DNA of 64,000 nt from 9FT-COMBO-48-23 sp963754385 (GCA_963754385.1 CAVWGE010000005.1:186001-250000), one strand, 5' to 3'; counted from the first letter of the stretch, positions 35,032 to 43,406 are shown. The notes: a model not told the origin generated them from the letters alone. Numbers and translations: made by a program.

Positions 35032-36089
35032 TTACCCCGCCTAACCTTGGGCTTAGGTCTAAAAACAGCCATCGGCGCCTCTGGGCCGGTGCCCTTCTCC
35101 TGAACCTCCTCCAACATTTTAGCTGTTTCCGACACAAGCTCAGACACGCCTTGCCTGGTAACTGCAGAAACAAAGAAGGCCTTTACCCCCAGAGAGCTGA
35201 AGAGCTGTCCAATCTCCGGCAACCGAGCTTTAACCTCCGGCAAATCTATCTTATTCACCACCACAACCTGAGGCTTTTGAGCCATCTCTGACTTATATAA
35301 AGCCAGCTCCCTGTTCAGGTTGCTCATATCATCAATTATAGACGGAGACATACCATCAAGTACATGAAGCAAAATCTTAGTCCTTTCAGCATGGCGCAGG
35401 AATTCATGCCCCAGCCCCCTGCCCAGATGAGCACCATCTACAAGCCCGGGAATCTCCGCTAAAACAAATGTCTTCATCCCTACCTCAACTACACCCAGCG
35501 CCGGCTCAAGAGTGGTAAAAGGATAATCAGCTATTTTCGGCCTGGCTTTAGACACGGCTGCCAAAAGGGTGGATTTACCCACGTTAGGATAGCCCATAAT
35601 ACCCACATCAGCAATAAGCTTAAGGTCAAGGACAACACGATGTTCTTCGCCAGGCTTGCCTTTAGTAGCTGTTTTGGGAGCCTGGTTCGTAGACGTGGCA
35701 AAATGGACATTCCCCAACCCACCCCTACCCCCTTTAGCCACCAGGACTTTTTGCCCTTGCTGACTCAAGTCAGCCAGCAGTACCTCTAGCTCACCCTCCT
35801 TAAGAAATACAACAGTTCCCAAAGGCACATTAATTACGAGGTCATCACCCTTTGCACCATGTTTTTTCTGCTTCCCCCCACTCTTCCCGGATACCGCCTT
35901 AAAGCGCCTCTTATGCCGAAAGTAATTCAGTGCAGTGATACTTCTATCAGCAACAATGTAGGCACTCCCACCAGCCCCGCCGTCTCCACCATCAGGACCA
36001 CCAAGCGGCACAAACTTCTCATGCCGGAAGCTAACTACACCATTACCACCATTACCACCCCCTATCACAATTTCAGCTCTATTTACCAT
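35028..36089 (-). CDS. obg: GTPase Obg/CgtA
   Basis: Ribosome-associated GTPase acting in 50S maturation. 353 residues. Seen: the glycine-rich Obg fold (GGNGGNGVVSFRHEKFVPLGGPDGGDGG), P-loop GYPNVGKSTLL, ADYPFTTLEPALGVV, DIPG-type AEIPGLVDGAHLGRGLGHEFLRH and NKIDL. It ends soon after the G domain (PKPKVRRGK), lacking the OCT C-terminal domain found in many homologs; this shorter form is common. Confidence 0.96.
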   Translation of the reverse strand: MVNRAEIVIGGGNGGNGVVSFRHEKFVPLGGPDGGDGGAGGSAYIVADRSITALNYFRHKRRFKAVSGKSGGKQKKHGAKGDDLVINVPLGTVVFLKEGELEVLLADLSQQGQKVLVAKGGRGGLGNVHFATSTNQAPKTATKGKPGEEHRVVLDLKLIADVGIMGYPNVGKSTLLAAVSKARPKIADYPFTTLEPALGVVEVGMKTFVLAEIPGLVDGAHLGRGLGHEFLRHAERTKILLHVLDGMSPSIIDDMSNLNRELALYKSEMAQKPQVVVVNKIDLPEVKARLPEIGQLFSSLGVKAFFVSAVTRQGVSELVSETAKMLEEVQEKGTGPEAPMAVFRPKPKVRRGK

Positions 36090-36327
36090 CGTTAAACTTC
36101 ACTTAATATAGTACTTATCTTAATCTAAGATAGGTAATTTGTTAATAATAAGTATAACGTAAGACACTAAGTATATTTGATATATTATGGGGGGAACGAA
36201 GCGACATTGCAATATAGGGCGGATTTGTGAACAAGTTATGAACATTTATGGGGAAGTTATGAGCAGGCTTGTAAATAAGTCGGCGGGGGGATACACAACT
36301 TTTGCGGTTTTTACATAAGTGCCTAAA
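36090..36327. other. AT-rich gap with DnaA-box-like sites, candidate oriC
   Basis: 238 bases between dnaA and obg. The part next to dnaA holds several near matches to TTATNCACA: TTGTTCACA (reverse strand, around 36226), TTATGAACA (36236-36244), TTATTTACA (reverse, around 36271), and a direct repeat AAGTTATGARCA at 36233 and 36254, 21 bases apart. The part next to obg is strongly AT-rich. This layout fits a replication origin beside dnaA, but no perfect DnaA box was found. Confidence 0.4.
36116..36132. promoter_or_regulatory. Perfect 7-3-7 inverted repeat upstream of obg
   Basis: TATCTTA-ATC-TAAGATA lies 27 bases before the obg start. On the minus strand its left arm provides TAAGAT, 17 bases downstream of TTAACA, so it may overlap the obg -10 box. 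It could be an operator; no cognate regulator is visible. Confidence 0.4.
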
Positions 36328-37697
36328 TCAAGATGCGGATGAGGTTCTTCTGGGCAGCAACTTCCGGCGTATCTCTTGGATTGAACTGTGAAGCTGGGGA
36401 TTAACGTCTATTTCCGCAGCTATCTTTTCGGAACCATGTATTATTGTTCTGTGTCCCCTGCCGCCAAGCAATTCGCCGATTTCTGCCAGGCTACAGTGGT
36501 TGTGCTCACGTAACAGGTACATGGTGACCTGACGGGCTAGAGCGGTTTTCTTATCTCTCCCTTTATCTGCCAGCCCTTCAAGGTTAATGCCGTAGTAGTT
36601 AGCCACAGTGGTCATTATGAGCTTCGGTGTAAGCATGGCTTCTTGCTTGCTGTCTTTTGGAATTATGTCTGCCAGTGCCTGCGTGGTTAAGTGCATATCT
36701 AGTTTCCCGCCGCTCAGACTTGAGTAGGTGAGCACTCTGTTTAAGGCGCCTTCTAATTCTCGAATATTGTGCTGGAACTGTGTGGCTAGAAACCGCAGGA
36801 CTTCCGGTGGAATTGACATGTTTAGCCGCTTCGCCTTAACTTTGAGTATGGCCAGGCGTGTTGCCAAATCCGGTAGCCCCAAATCAGCAACAAGTCCCCA
36901 TTCAAGCCGGGACTTTAATTTCTTGGTTACCGAGGGTATGGCTTTTGGTGGTCGGTCGCTGGTAACTACAATTTGGCAGTTATTTTCATAGAGGTCGTTG
37001 AAAATGTGTAACAAGCATTCTTGGGTTTGTGCTTTGCCACTTAGGAATTGGACGTCATCGACCAGCAGGAAATCGACGCTCCTGAACTTGCGGTGGAAAT
37101 CATCGATCCTGTTGTTCTTGAGTGCGATTACAAACTGGTTAGTAAACTGCTCAGCGCTAGCCAGCAGTACGCGGCAGCCCTTGGCTTTAACTGTGTGTCC
37201 GATGGCATGCAGGAGATGTGTTTTGCCTGTACCGGTATCACCGTAGATGAAGAGGGGATTGTACTTATTCCCGGGTCCTCGGAAACATCTAAAGCTGCTG
37301 CATAAGCCAGGCGGTTGCATTCACCGACTACGAAGCTATCGAAAGTATATTTTAAATTGAGCCTGAATGCTGCTGTTGCCGGTTCCTTAAGTCTGGCGCT
37401 TGTCCCGCCGTCAGCATGGTAAGCGGGTACCGGGGAGGTATCCTGGCTCGGAGCCCGAATTGCAAACTGGATGTCAACGGTGTTGCCGGTAATGCCGGTC
37501 AACGTCCTTTTAATCAGAGAGTGGAGGCGGCTTCTTAGCCATTCGGCGATGAAGACGTTAGGGACACCGATAACAAAGACATCTTCTTTATAACTTACAC
37601 CGGTGGTGTCCTTAAGCCAGGTATCATAATTCGGCTTATTGACTTGAAGTTGAAGTTCTCCTAGAGCTGCTTCCCATATTGCTTGTGCTGACTTCAA
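36328..37697 (-). CDS. dnaA: Replication initiator DnaA, interrupted by a -1 frameshift
   Basis: Initiator ATPase that opens oriC. Two overlapping frames together encode about 456 residues. From a TTG at 37697 the first frame gives domain I (AQAIWEAALGELQLQVNKPNYDTWL) and the start of domain III (LKYTFDSFVVGECNRLAYAAAL). The second frame gives PGNKYNPLFIYGDTGTGKTHLLHAIG, VDFLLVDDVQFLSGK, the arginine-rich ATPase end and domain IV with GRGHRTIIHGSEKI. They join at CCCGGGA (37275-37269), where one base is missing or a -1 slip is needed. Without it the product would stop after 189 residues. A base lost in a short G/C run, in the assembly or in the strain, is the simplest cause. Confidence 0.85.
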
Positions 37698-37912
37698 CTT
37701 CTTTTCCCCATAGAAATTTGGTTGGGCAGCCCCGGCAAATGAAACAAAAATCCCCCCACCCTAAGGTCTATTTCTATTGCATTTTTCGAATTTTAAAGCT
37801 TGTATTAAGCTACACTTTTGTGATGAAAAAAATAAAGTGAATAGACCGGGGACCACACCACAAACGCCTCTAATAATAGCACAGTGGGTCTTTCGGGGTG
37901 TCAAGGGGGTTT

Positions 37913-37940
37913 TTGACATAATGAAGAAAGATGTTAAAAT
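37913..37940 (+). promoter_or_regulatory. fmt promoter giving a near-leaderless mRNA
   Basis: TTGACA (37913-37918), 16-base spacer, TAAAAT (37935-37940). The fmt ATG begins at 37950, so transcription from the usual +7 distance would leave only about 0-3 leader bases. Confidence 0.6.
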
Positions 37941-37949
37941 TTTATTGCC

Positions 37950-38894
37950 ATGTCAGAACGCATCATTTTTATGGGGACCCCGGAGTTTGCTGTTCCCAGT
38001 TTGGAGGCTTTGATTCGCAGCACTTACCGGTTGGTTGCCGTATATACTCAACCAGACAGGAAGGCTGGCCGGGGGCAGAGCGTTGCTTTCTCTCCTGTAA
38101 GGCAACTGGCTTTATCTCAGGGGCTCGAGGTGGTTCAGCCGGATAGCTTGAAAGACACTGGCACAGTTGAGAAGCTGGCTGGTTTTGCTCCGGACCTGAT
38201 TGTGGTGGCAGCTTTTGGGCAGATTCTGCCGCCGGAGGTGCTGGCTTTGCCGAAGTTTGGTTGTGTCAATGTCCATCCCTCTCTTCTGCCTCAATATCGG
38301 GGTGCCTCACCGATAGCCACGGCAATTTTGCGAGGTGATGAAATTACCGGCGTCACCATTATGTTGCTGGATGCCGGCATGGATACCGGCCCTATTTTGA
38401 GCCGGAAGGAAGTCCCCATATCTGCTGATGATACTACCGGTTCGCTCGCCGCTAAGTTAGCTCAAGTCGGAGCACAATCGCTTATGGAGATATTGCCTTT
38501 GTGGATCGATGGGCGAATTAAGCCGCGGCCTCAGGCGGAAAGTCAGGCCAGTTATAGTAAGGTTATAACCAAAGGCGATGGAGAGATGGACTGGCGACTT
38601 CCGGCTCTGGACTTATGGCGACGCGTCCGCGCTTTCGACCCCTGGCCGGGTTGCTTCACCTGGTGGCGAGGTAAACGTTTAAGGCTTATTAAGGTAGTGC
38701 CGCTGCATGGCGACAGGTCCGGCGAACCTGGCAAGGTGATAGCCTTATCTCCGCCGGCGCCGGCGACAGTTGGGGTCGAAACCGGAGATGGAGTTCTGGG
38801 GCTGCTCAGGGTCCAATTGGAGGGTAAGCGGGAGATGTCGGCAGATGAGTTTGTGCGCGGGCAGCGGGATTTCATTGGCAGCAGTCTGCTTTGA
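37950..38894 (+). CDS. fmt: Methionyl-tRNA formyltransferase
   Basis: Formylates initiator Met-tRNA using 10-formyl-tetrahydrofolate. 314 residues. Seen: IIFMGTPEFAVPSLEALI, the folate-binding/catalytic block VNVHPSLLPQYRGASPI, GVTIMLLDAGMDTGPIL and the C-terminal domain with RAFDPWPGCFTWW. No convincing ribosome-binding site precedes the ATG; the adjacent promoter suggests leaderless translation. Confidence 0.97.
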   Translation: MSERIIFMGTPEFAVPSLEALIRSTYRLVAVYTQPDRKAGRGQSVAFSPVRQLALSQGLEVVQPDSLKDTGTVEKLAGFAPDLIVVAAFGQILPPEVLALPKFGCVNVHPSLLPQYRGASPIATAILRGDEITGVTIMLLDAGMDTGPILSRKEVPISADDTTGSLAAKLAQVGAQSLMEILPLWIDGRIKPRPQAESQASYSKVITKGDGEMDWRLPALDLWRRVRAFDPWPGCFTWWRGKRLRLIKVVPLHGDRSGEPGKVIALSPPAPATVGVETGDGVLGLLRVQLEGKREMSADEFVRGQRDFIGSSLL

Positions 38895-38948
38895 CTTTAA
38901 TTCCTGTTTTGATTAAAATTATGTTTTACATAAGGAGTGATGTAGAAG

Positions 38949-39653
38949 ATGTTTTTCTTTGACCCGGTGTGGTTTCTCGTTATGCTGCCCCCCTTTATCT
39001 TCATGATTTATGCCCAGGTGAAGGTGAATTCAGCCTTTAATAAGTATTCCAAGATGGCTAATTCACAAAATGTCACCGGGGCTGAAGCAGCCGAAAGATT
39101 GCTTCGGGCCAACGACTTGAGCAATATCAAAGTTGAGGGGGTGAAAAGCAAGCTGGGTGACCACTACGACCCGGGTAAAAAAGTGTTACGTCTATCCCCG
39201 GCGGTAGCTAATACCCCGTCTGTTGCCGCACTTGGAATCGTGGCTCACGAGGTAGGGCATGCCGTTCAAGATAAGACGGGCTATGCCTTTCTTAGATTTC
39301 GCACTTCTCTGGTGCCGGCGGCTAGCCTGGGCAGTACCCTTGGCTACATCTTTGTTATCCTGGGTTTATTATTGGTTATGTTCGGCACCCAGTTCGGTAT
39401 GACTGTTGTCTGGGTGGGTGTTTTTCTCTTCTCCCTGGCGGTGATTTTCAGCCTGATTACATTACCTGTAGAGTTCAATGCCAGCAATCGGGCCAGGCAG
39501 ATGTTACGCAGCACCGGAATGGTCTCTACCGAGGAATATAACGGAGCCAGCGCTGTCTTGTCGGCTGCTGCCCTCACCTATGTGGCGGCTACGCTTCAGG
39601 CGGTGGCTCAGCTTTTCTATTTTGTCATGATTGCCCTGGGCGGCCGCAGGTAA
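38949..39653 (+). CDS. Membrane zinc metallopeptidase (YugP family)
   Basis: 234 residues. A membrane-anchored peptidase of the neutral zinc metallopeptidase 2 family; substrates are unknown. Seen: N-terminal hydrophobic helix (residues 8-22), the zinc motif HEVGH (100-104), two further strong helices (about 125-165), and the third-ligand region LPVEFNASNRARQML. AAGGAG precedes the ATG. It is followed by REP-like repeats, consistent with a transcript end. Confidence 0.9.
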   Translation: MFFFDPVWFLVMLPPFIFMIYAQVKVNSAFNKYSKMANSQNVTGAEAAERLLRANDLSNIKVEGVKSKLGDHYDPGKKVLRLSPAVANTPSVAALGIVAHEVGHAVQDKTGYAFLRFRTSLVPAASLGSTLGYIFVILGLLLVMFGTQFGMTVVWVGVFLFSLAVIFSLITLPVEFNASNRARQMLRSTGMVSTEEYNGASAVLSAAALTYVAATLQAVAQLFYFVMIALGGRR

Positions 39654-39668
39654 TCGAGTCAGTGCGAG

Positions 39669-39820
39669 TCCCGATGCAATCGGGATCCCTGTCATTGCGA
39701 GCCCTTCGCCTTGGTTATTCCGAGCCCTTCACTTTTTGTCATCCTGAGCCCTCCCCCTGTCATTCTGAGTCCTTCTCTTTGTGTCATTCTGAGGGAGCGA
39801 AGCGACGAAGAATCTCGCTC
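39669..39820 (+). repeat. REP-like repeat cluster
   Basis: Begins with a palindrome TCCCGAT-GCA-ATCGGGA (39669-39685). Five degenerate copies of a GTCATTCTGAGCCCTTC-like unit follow, starting at 39691, 39714, 39738, 39759 and 39783 (period 21-24). The last runs into GAGCGAAGCGACGAAGAATC, a well-known type of dispersed intergenic repeat. A relative with the same GATGCAATC core lies at 52921. Confidence 0.75.
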
Positions 39821-39915
39821 AGGGTAAACTCCGCGAAGAATCTCCGGGATTGCTAATTTATATCCGCCCCTATTATAATTGCGCCGAGACAAGTAAGTCC
39901 TATCGGGGTTACATT

Positions 39916-40698
39916 TTGTCTAAAGACAAGAATCCAGGCACCTTTGCTGCGCTCAAGAAGATTATTGCCAGGCTGCGTGGCCCGGCTGGCTGTCCCTGGG
40001 ATAAAAAGCAAACTCACGCCTCGTTAAAACCGTACTTAATTGAGGAGTGCTACGAGGTCTTGCAAGCTCTGGATGAGGGGACTCCGCAAAAAATCTGCGA
40101 GGAGTTAGGTGACCTTCTGCTTCAGATTATGCTTCATGCCCAAATTGCTGCCGAGGCAGGGCAATTTAACATCGATGATGTTGTCCGGGGTATAAGCAGC
40201 AAGCTGATTCATCGCCATCCCCATGTCTTCGGTGGCCAGAAAGTACAGGATGCCGGGGAGGTAGAGCTGAACTGGGAGGCTTTAAAGCAGGAAGAGCGGG
40301 AGGAAGGAGAATCGCTTTTAGCCGGCGTACCTGAGCAAATGCCGGCGCTGGCCTACAGTCTATCTATTCAGCGGCGGGTAGCCAGAGTCGGTTTTGACTG
40401 GGAGAAAGTGGAGGAAATCATAGATAAGCTGGCTGAAGAGGTGGCTGAGATTAGACAGGCACCCGACCAGCAGGAGAGAGCCAAAGAGTTCGGCGATTTG
40501 TTTTTCACGCTGGCCAATGTAGCTCGCCGGCTGGATATAGACCCGGAGATGGCGCTCCGCTCGGCAAATCAGCGCTTCTATCGTCGCTTCGCCTACATGG
40601 AAAAAGTCTGCCGTGAGCGCGGTATCAACTTCGGCAGCCTGTCTTTGGACGACCAAAACGTCTTGTGGGAAGAAGCCAAGAAAAAGGTGGAGAAATAG
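39916..40698 (+). CDS. mazG: Nucleoside triphosphate pyrophosphohydrolase MazG
   Basis: Hydrolyses NTPs to NMP and PPi, a house-cleaning enzyme. 260 residues from the TTG at 39916 (SKDKNPGTFAALKKII...), preceded by GGGG 7 bases upstream; the frame is open 22 codons further, but that stretch lies in repeat-derived sequence. Seen: two MazG domains, the first with RGPAGCPWDKKQTHASLKPYLIEECYEVLQAL and EELGDLLLQIMLHA, the second with KLAEEVAEIRQA and EFGDLFFTLANVAR. Confidence 0.94.
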   Translation: MSKDKNPGTFAALKKIIARLRGPAGCPWDKKQTHASLKPYLIEECYEVLQALDEGTPQKICEELGDLLLQIMLHAQIAAEAGQFNIDDVVRGISSKLIHRHPHVFGGQKVQDAGEVELNWEALKQEEREEGESLLAGVPEQMPALAYSLSIQRRVARVGFDWEKVEEIIDKLAEEVAEIRQAPDQQERAKEFGDLFFTLANVARRLDIDPEMALRSANQRFYRRFAYMEKVCRERGINFGSLSLDDQNVLWEEAKKKVEK

Positions 40699-40705
40699 GT
40701 AACCT

Positions 40706-41083
40706 TTAATAAGAGCCTTGTTCTTTAGGCTGAGGCCCTTGTTGTCGCTTTCTTTCTCGCATTCGCTTAAGGTGCCGTATTAGTTCCTGCATTTCCTCAT
40801 CGGTAATATCCAATGATAAGATAGATTGTGGCCAGTATGCCCTTCGCTGGATATCTTCAATTGATATCTCATAAGCGATTGCAATTTCATATAATATTTC
40901 GCCTCGGAGAGATTTCTGAGTTCTTTGCCCCCTTTCTATTTTACAAATACAACTCTTATCTCTTCCGATCCTATCTGCTATTTCCTGTTGAGTTTTTCCC
41001 TGAGATAGTCTTATTTCTGTCAAGTACTTGCCAATATCTGATGAAGTTCGTTCTTTTCTCGAAGATCCCTTTCGCTTGGCCAT
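40706..41083 (-). CDS. XRE-family helix-turn-helix regulator
   Basis: 125 residues. The helix-turn-helix lies around residues 17-72: IGKYLTEIRLSQGKTQQEIADRIGRDKSCICKIERGQR. The C-terminal half is charged and helical (EEMQELIRHLKRMRERKRQQ) and may dimerise. It diverges from the 41280 gene across a gap containing a palindrome and two direct repeats, so it probably represses itself and the divergent operon. The target is inferred from position only. Confidence 0.88.
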   Translation of the reverse strand: MAKRKGSSRKERTSSDIGKYLTEIRLSQGKTQQEIADRIGRDKSCICKIERGQRTQKSLRGEILYEIAIAYEISIEDIQRRAYWPQSILSLDITDEEMQELIRHLKRMRERKRQQGPQPKEQGSY

Positions 41084-41121
41084 GATATAGTCATCCTAGC
41101 TTATCAAATAAACTGATTTGG

Positions 41122-41154
41122 TAGTTGACATTTTGAGCTTTAGTTGACATTTTG
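41122..41154. repeat. Two direct repeats in the divergent control region
   Basis: TAGTTGACATTTTG occurs at 41122-41135 and again at 41141-41154, 19 bases apart. The second copy extends into the palindrome TTGACA-TTT-TGTCAA (41144-41158). The set is a plausible operator for the XRE regulator encoded next to it. Confidence 0.65.
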
Positions 41155-41158
41155 TCAA
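41130..41158 (-). promoter_or_regulatory. Promoter of the XRE regulator gene
   Basis: On the minus strand TTGACA (41158-41153), 17-base spacer, CAAAAT (41135-41130). Its -35 box is one arm of the palindrome that also carries the -35 box of the opposite promoter. Expected start near 41123, about 40 bases before the regulator ATG. Confidence 0.55.
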
Positions 41159-41172
41159 TTAAAGCATATAAT
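41144..41172 (+). promoter_or_regulatory. Perfect consensus promoter of the 141-aa/HD operon
   Basis: TTGACA (41144-41149), 17-base spacer, TATAAT (41167-41172): identical to the sigma-70 consensus. The -35 box is the left arm of the TTGACA-TTT-TGTCAA palindrome, so a repressor bound there would block it. The leader of about 100 bases contains a small hairpin TGCTGTT/AACAGCA. Confidence 0.8.
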
Positions 41173-41279
41173 TTTATTGATAGGACAGTTTGCTGTTGCA
41201 AATAACCCAAACAGCAGGTAAAATATGAGTCCTAGAGGTTCAGGCCGGTCGGGGGGCCAATGTAGAAGGAGGAGGTAGA

Positions 41280-41705
41280 ATGGCGAAACAGACGGCAAGA
41301 GAACTGACAGATCCTCGTTCGTATATTACATTTGACGATATCATAGCCCTAGCCCTAGCAAAGACCAAATCTAATCAGTTTAATGCTTCCTCTAGCAAAT
41401 GGCAGGAGGTTCTTTACGATATACGTGAGCGGTTTAAGGGTGAAATCGTAGAACTTAGGATGATGTTGTTTGACGAAAGTCGATCAGATATTCCACCCCA
41501 GAGCGAGGAGTTCTATCAGCTCATCAATATATTATCTGCGGCAAAGCTGATAAGCCTTCCCAACCCGACTTACGAGAACATCCTCATGGATAATTTACAA
41601 AAGGAACGCGCAGTAAGTTTGGAAGAGAGATTGCTCAGGAAATATGAAAATCATATTAATGATATTGCCGATATTATTGAAGAAAAATTAGCAGTACGCT
41701 CATAG
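41280..41705 (+). CDS. Unknown protein, 141 residues, paired with an HD phosphohydrolase
   Basis: No family recognised. Mostly helical and charged, with no signal peptide, membrane helix or cysteine. Readable segments include TFDDIIALALAKTKSNQFNASSSKWQ, an acidic middle (FDESRSDIPPQSEEFYQLINIL) and a C-terminal coiled-coil-like stretch (LLRKYENHINDIADIIEEKLAV). GGAGGAGG just before the ATG is a strong ribosome-binding site. The HD protein follows 19 bases after the stop, so the two are made together under the consensus promoter at 41144. Confidence 0.75.
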   Translation: MAKQTARELTDPRSYITFDDIIALALAKTKSNQFNASSSKWQEVLYDIRERFKGEIVELRMMLFDESRSDIPPQSEEFYQLINILSAAKLISLPNPTYENILMDNLQKERAVSLEERLLRKYENHINDIADIIEEKLAVRS

Positions 41706-41724
41706 TCCTTTTGCCATGTAAATA

Positions 41725-43254
41725 ATGGACGGCGAAGAGGCATTCACCCAATTAAGAGCGCAAACAGAAGCCTGGCTAGCCTCGATCACACCAAGCGATT
41801 ATCTAAAACTCCTTCGAATGCCTAAGAAGGATGATGTCAAAATCATCCGGGATGCTGTCAGTGGCTATCAGATTCTCGAACCACATGAATATCTTGTTCT
41901 AGACCATCCCATCCTGCAAAGGCTCCGTTATATTCACCAAACTGCTCTTGCCTATCTTGTATATCCTACCGCCAATCACACACGCTTTGACCACAGCCTT
42001 GGATGTGCAAAGATTGCACAAGAGATAGGCGTCCATCTTATTCCAGAGGACAAGACGCGAATAGCGGAACTCAGGCTCGCCGCGCTCCTTCACGATATTG
42101 GGCACACCTTCTTTTCGCACTTGTCGGAGACAATTATGGAAAGCCATTTCAAGGATTTCTATGACGCATTGAGCGAAGCCAAGGAATTTAAAGGGCTTAA
42201 GTTGAAACTTTCGGAGATGATGTCTTATCTCATCGTCACAAGTGAGACATTTCATAACTTCTTAGATAGGGTAGTCCATTACTATTATGAATCTGGGTTT
42301 GACCTTGATAATGTCGCAAATTTAATAATACACAAGCCTACTAATACACTTGCCTATATGGCAGACATCATAAGCGGACCGTTTGATGTGGACAAGCTAG
42401 ACTATCTGGTGAGAGATTGCTACTTCACTGGAATACGTGCAGATGTAGATGTTGAGCGTGTGGTGGTTTCCACAAGTCTGCTTGACAAGGACAGATTTCC
42501 GGCGACTGACCTAAAATGGCAAAGGCGCTCATTGGTTATGCAGACCGGTGGTGTGAGTATACTAGAGCAAATTACCTTCAATAAAATGCTGCTTTTTCCC
42601 GCAATTTATCACCACCATAAGGTTCGAGCGCTTGAGTGCATGGTCAAGTCAATCTTCGAAATCATATGGGAAAATGGCCAAGTAAAAGATCGTCGGCTAA
42701 ATTTTAAAGACATTCTTGATTTCTATAAATTAACGGAGCCGGAGTTTTTTACCTTGGCAAAAGCGGAACCAAAACTGGAGCCTATCATCAATAGATTGTT
42801 GAAGCGAGATTTATTGGAGCGATGTTTGGTGCTTTTACCTCGCTATGCGAAAGACCCTAGTGGCTGGAAACATTTAGGGAAACGCCATTATGAAGATGAT
42901 CCCGGGCAGATAAAATGGCTACGTGAGTGTATCTGGCAGGAGTTACCAGGAGAAGTAAGAGGTCTTGTCAGTATATGCGATCTTTGGGTGGATATCCCAA
43001 AGACTCCAGACTTGGGTGACCCAGACAGGGCTTTTGTGGATATCGGCACCAATGAATTGCTTTCTCTTTCTGAATTCTTTTCCTATCCGCATTGGATTTC
43101 TGCCTACGAAACTAACAAATTAAAGGGACATGTGTTTTCATTATGTGCGCTAGAGATAAGGAAGACGGTGAACAAGGTGGCCCAAGAAGTGCTGAAAGAA
43201 CAGTTTGGACTAGAGTTTAAGCCCCGGGCCACTCTAGAGTGTAGACTCGACTGA
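41725..43254 (+). CDS. HD-superfamily phosphohydrolase (COG1078/dNTPase-like)
   Basis: 509 residues. Seen: the HD metal ligands in TRFDHSLG (H90), LLHDIGHTFFSH (H123, D124, H127) and FDVDKLDYLVRD (D221-D226), the order found in SAMHD1/dGTPase relatives and COG1078. HPILQRLRYIHQTALAYLVYPTANHTRFDHS matches the nucleotide-side region of that family. A dNTP or other nucleotide substrate is likely but not shown. The C-terminal ~200 residues are not recognised. It follows the 141-residue gene and precedes the tRNA-Pro fragment by 72 bases. Confidence 0.85.
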   Translation: MDGEEAFTQLRAQTEAWLASITPSDYLKLLRMPKKDDVKIIRDAVSGYQILEPHEYLVLDHPILQRLRYIHQTALAYLVYPTANHTRFDHSLGCAKIAQEIGVHLIPEDKTRIAELRLAALLHDIGHTFFSHLSETIMESHFKDFYDALSEAKEFKGLKLKLSEMMSYLIVTSETFHNFLDRVVHYYYESGFDLDNVANLIIHKPTNTLAYMADIISGPFDVDKLDYLVRDCYFTGIRADVDVERVVVSTSLLDKDRFPATDLKWQRRSLVMQTGGVSILEQITFNKMLLFPAIYHHHKVRALECMVKSIFEIIWENGQVKDRRLNFKDILDFYKLTEPEFFTLAKAEPKLEPIINRLLKRDLLERCLVLLPRYAKDPSGWKHLGKRHYEDDPGQIKWLRECIWQELPGEVRGLVSICDLWVDIPKTPDLGDPDRAFVDIGTNELLSLSEFFSYPHWISAYETNKLKGHVFSLCALEIRKTVNKVAQEVLKEQFGLEFKPRATLECRLD

Positions 43255-43326
43255 AATTTTCAATGTTGGTTATCCGGCTGCTGCAACTTAGCAAAACTAG
43301 ATTCGCATAAACCTAAATATGGAGAA

Positions 43327-43357
43327 TCGGGGCGAGAGGACTCGAACCTCCGACCTC
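43327..43357 (-). repeat. Duplicated 3' fragment of tRNA-Pro (att-like)
   Basis: 31 bases identical to the variable-loop end, T arm, acceptor 3' strand and discriminator of the tRNA-Pro at 44677. The copy then diverges at once, so it is not a functional tRNA. Confidence 0.85.
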
Positions 43358-43406
43358 TCTTACAGGTCTTAATTGTTCTGGCGTTTTGACATTTGTATTT
43401 TAAAAT

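Noticed and set aside
39691..39800. Possible CRISPR array
   Set aside because: Units are only ~17 bases, degenerate, with 4-7 base gaps; no true spacers and no cas genes. REP-like repeats explain it better.
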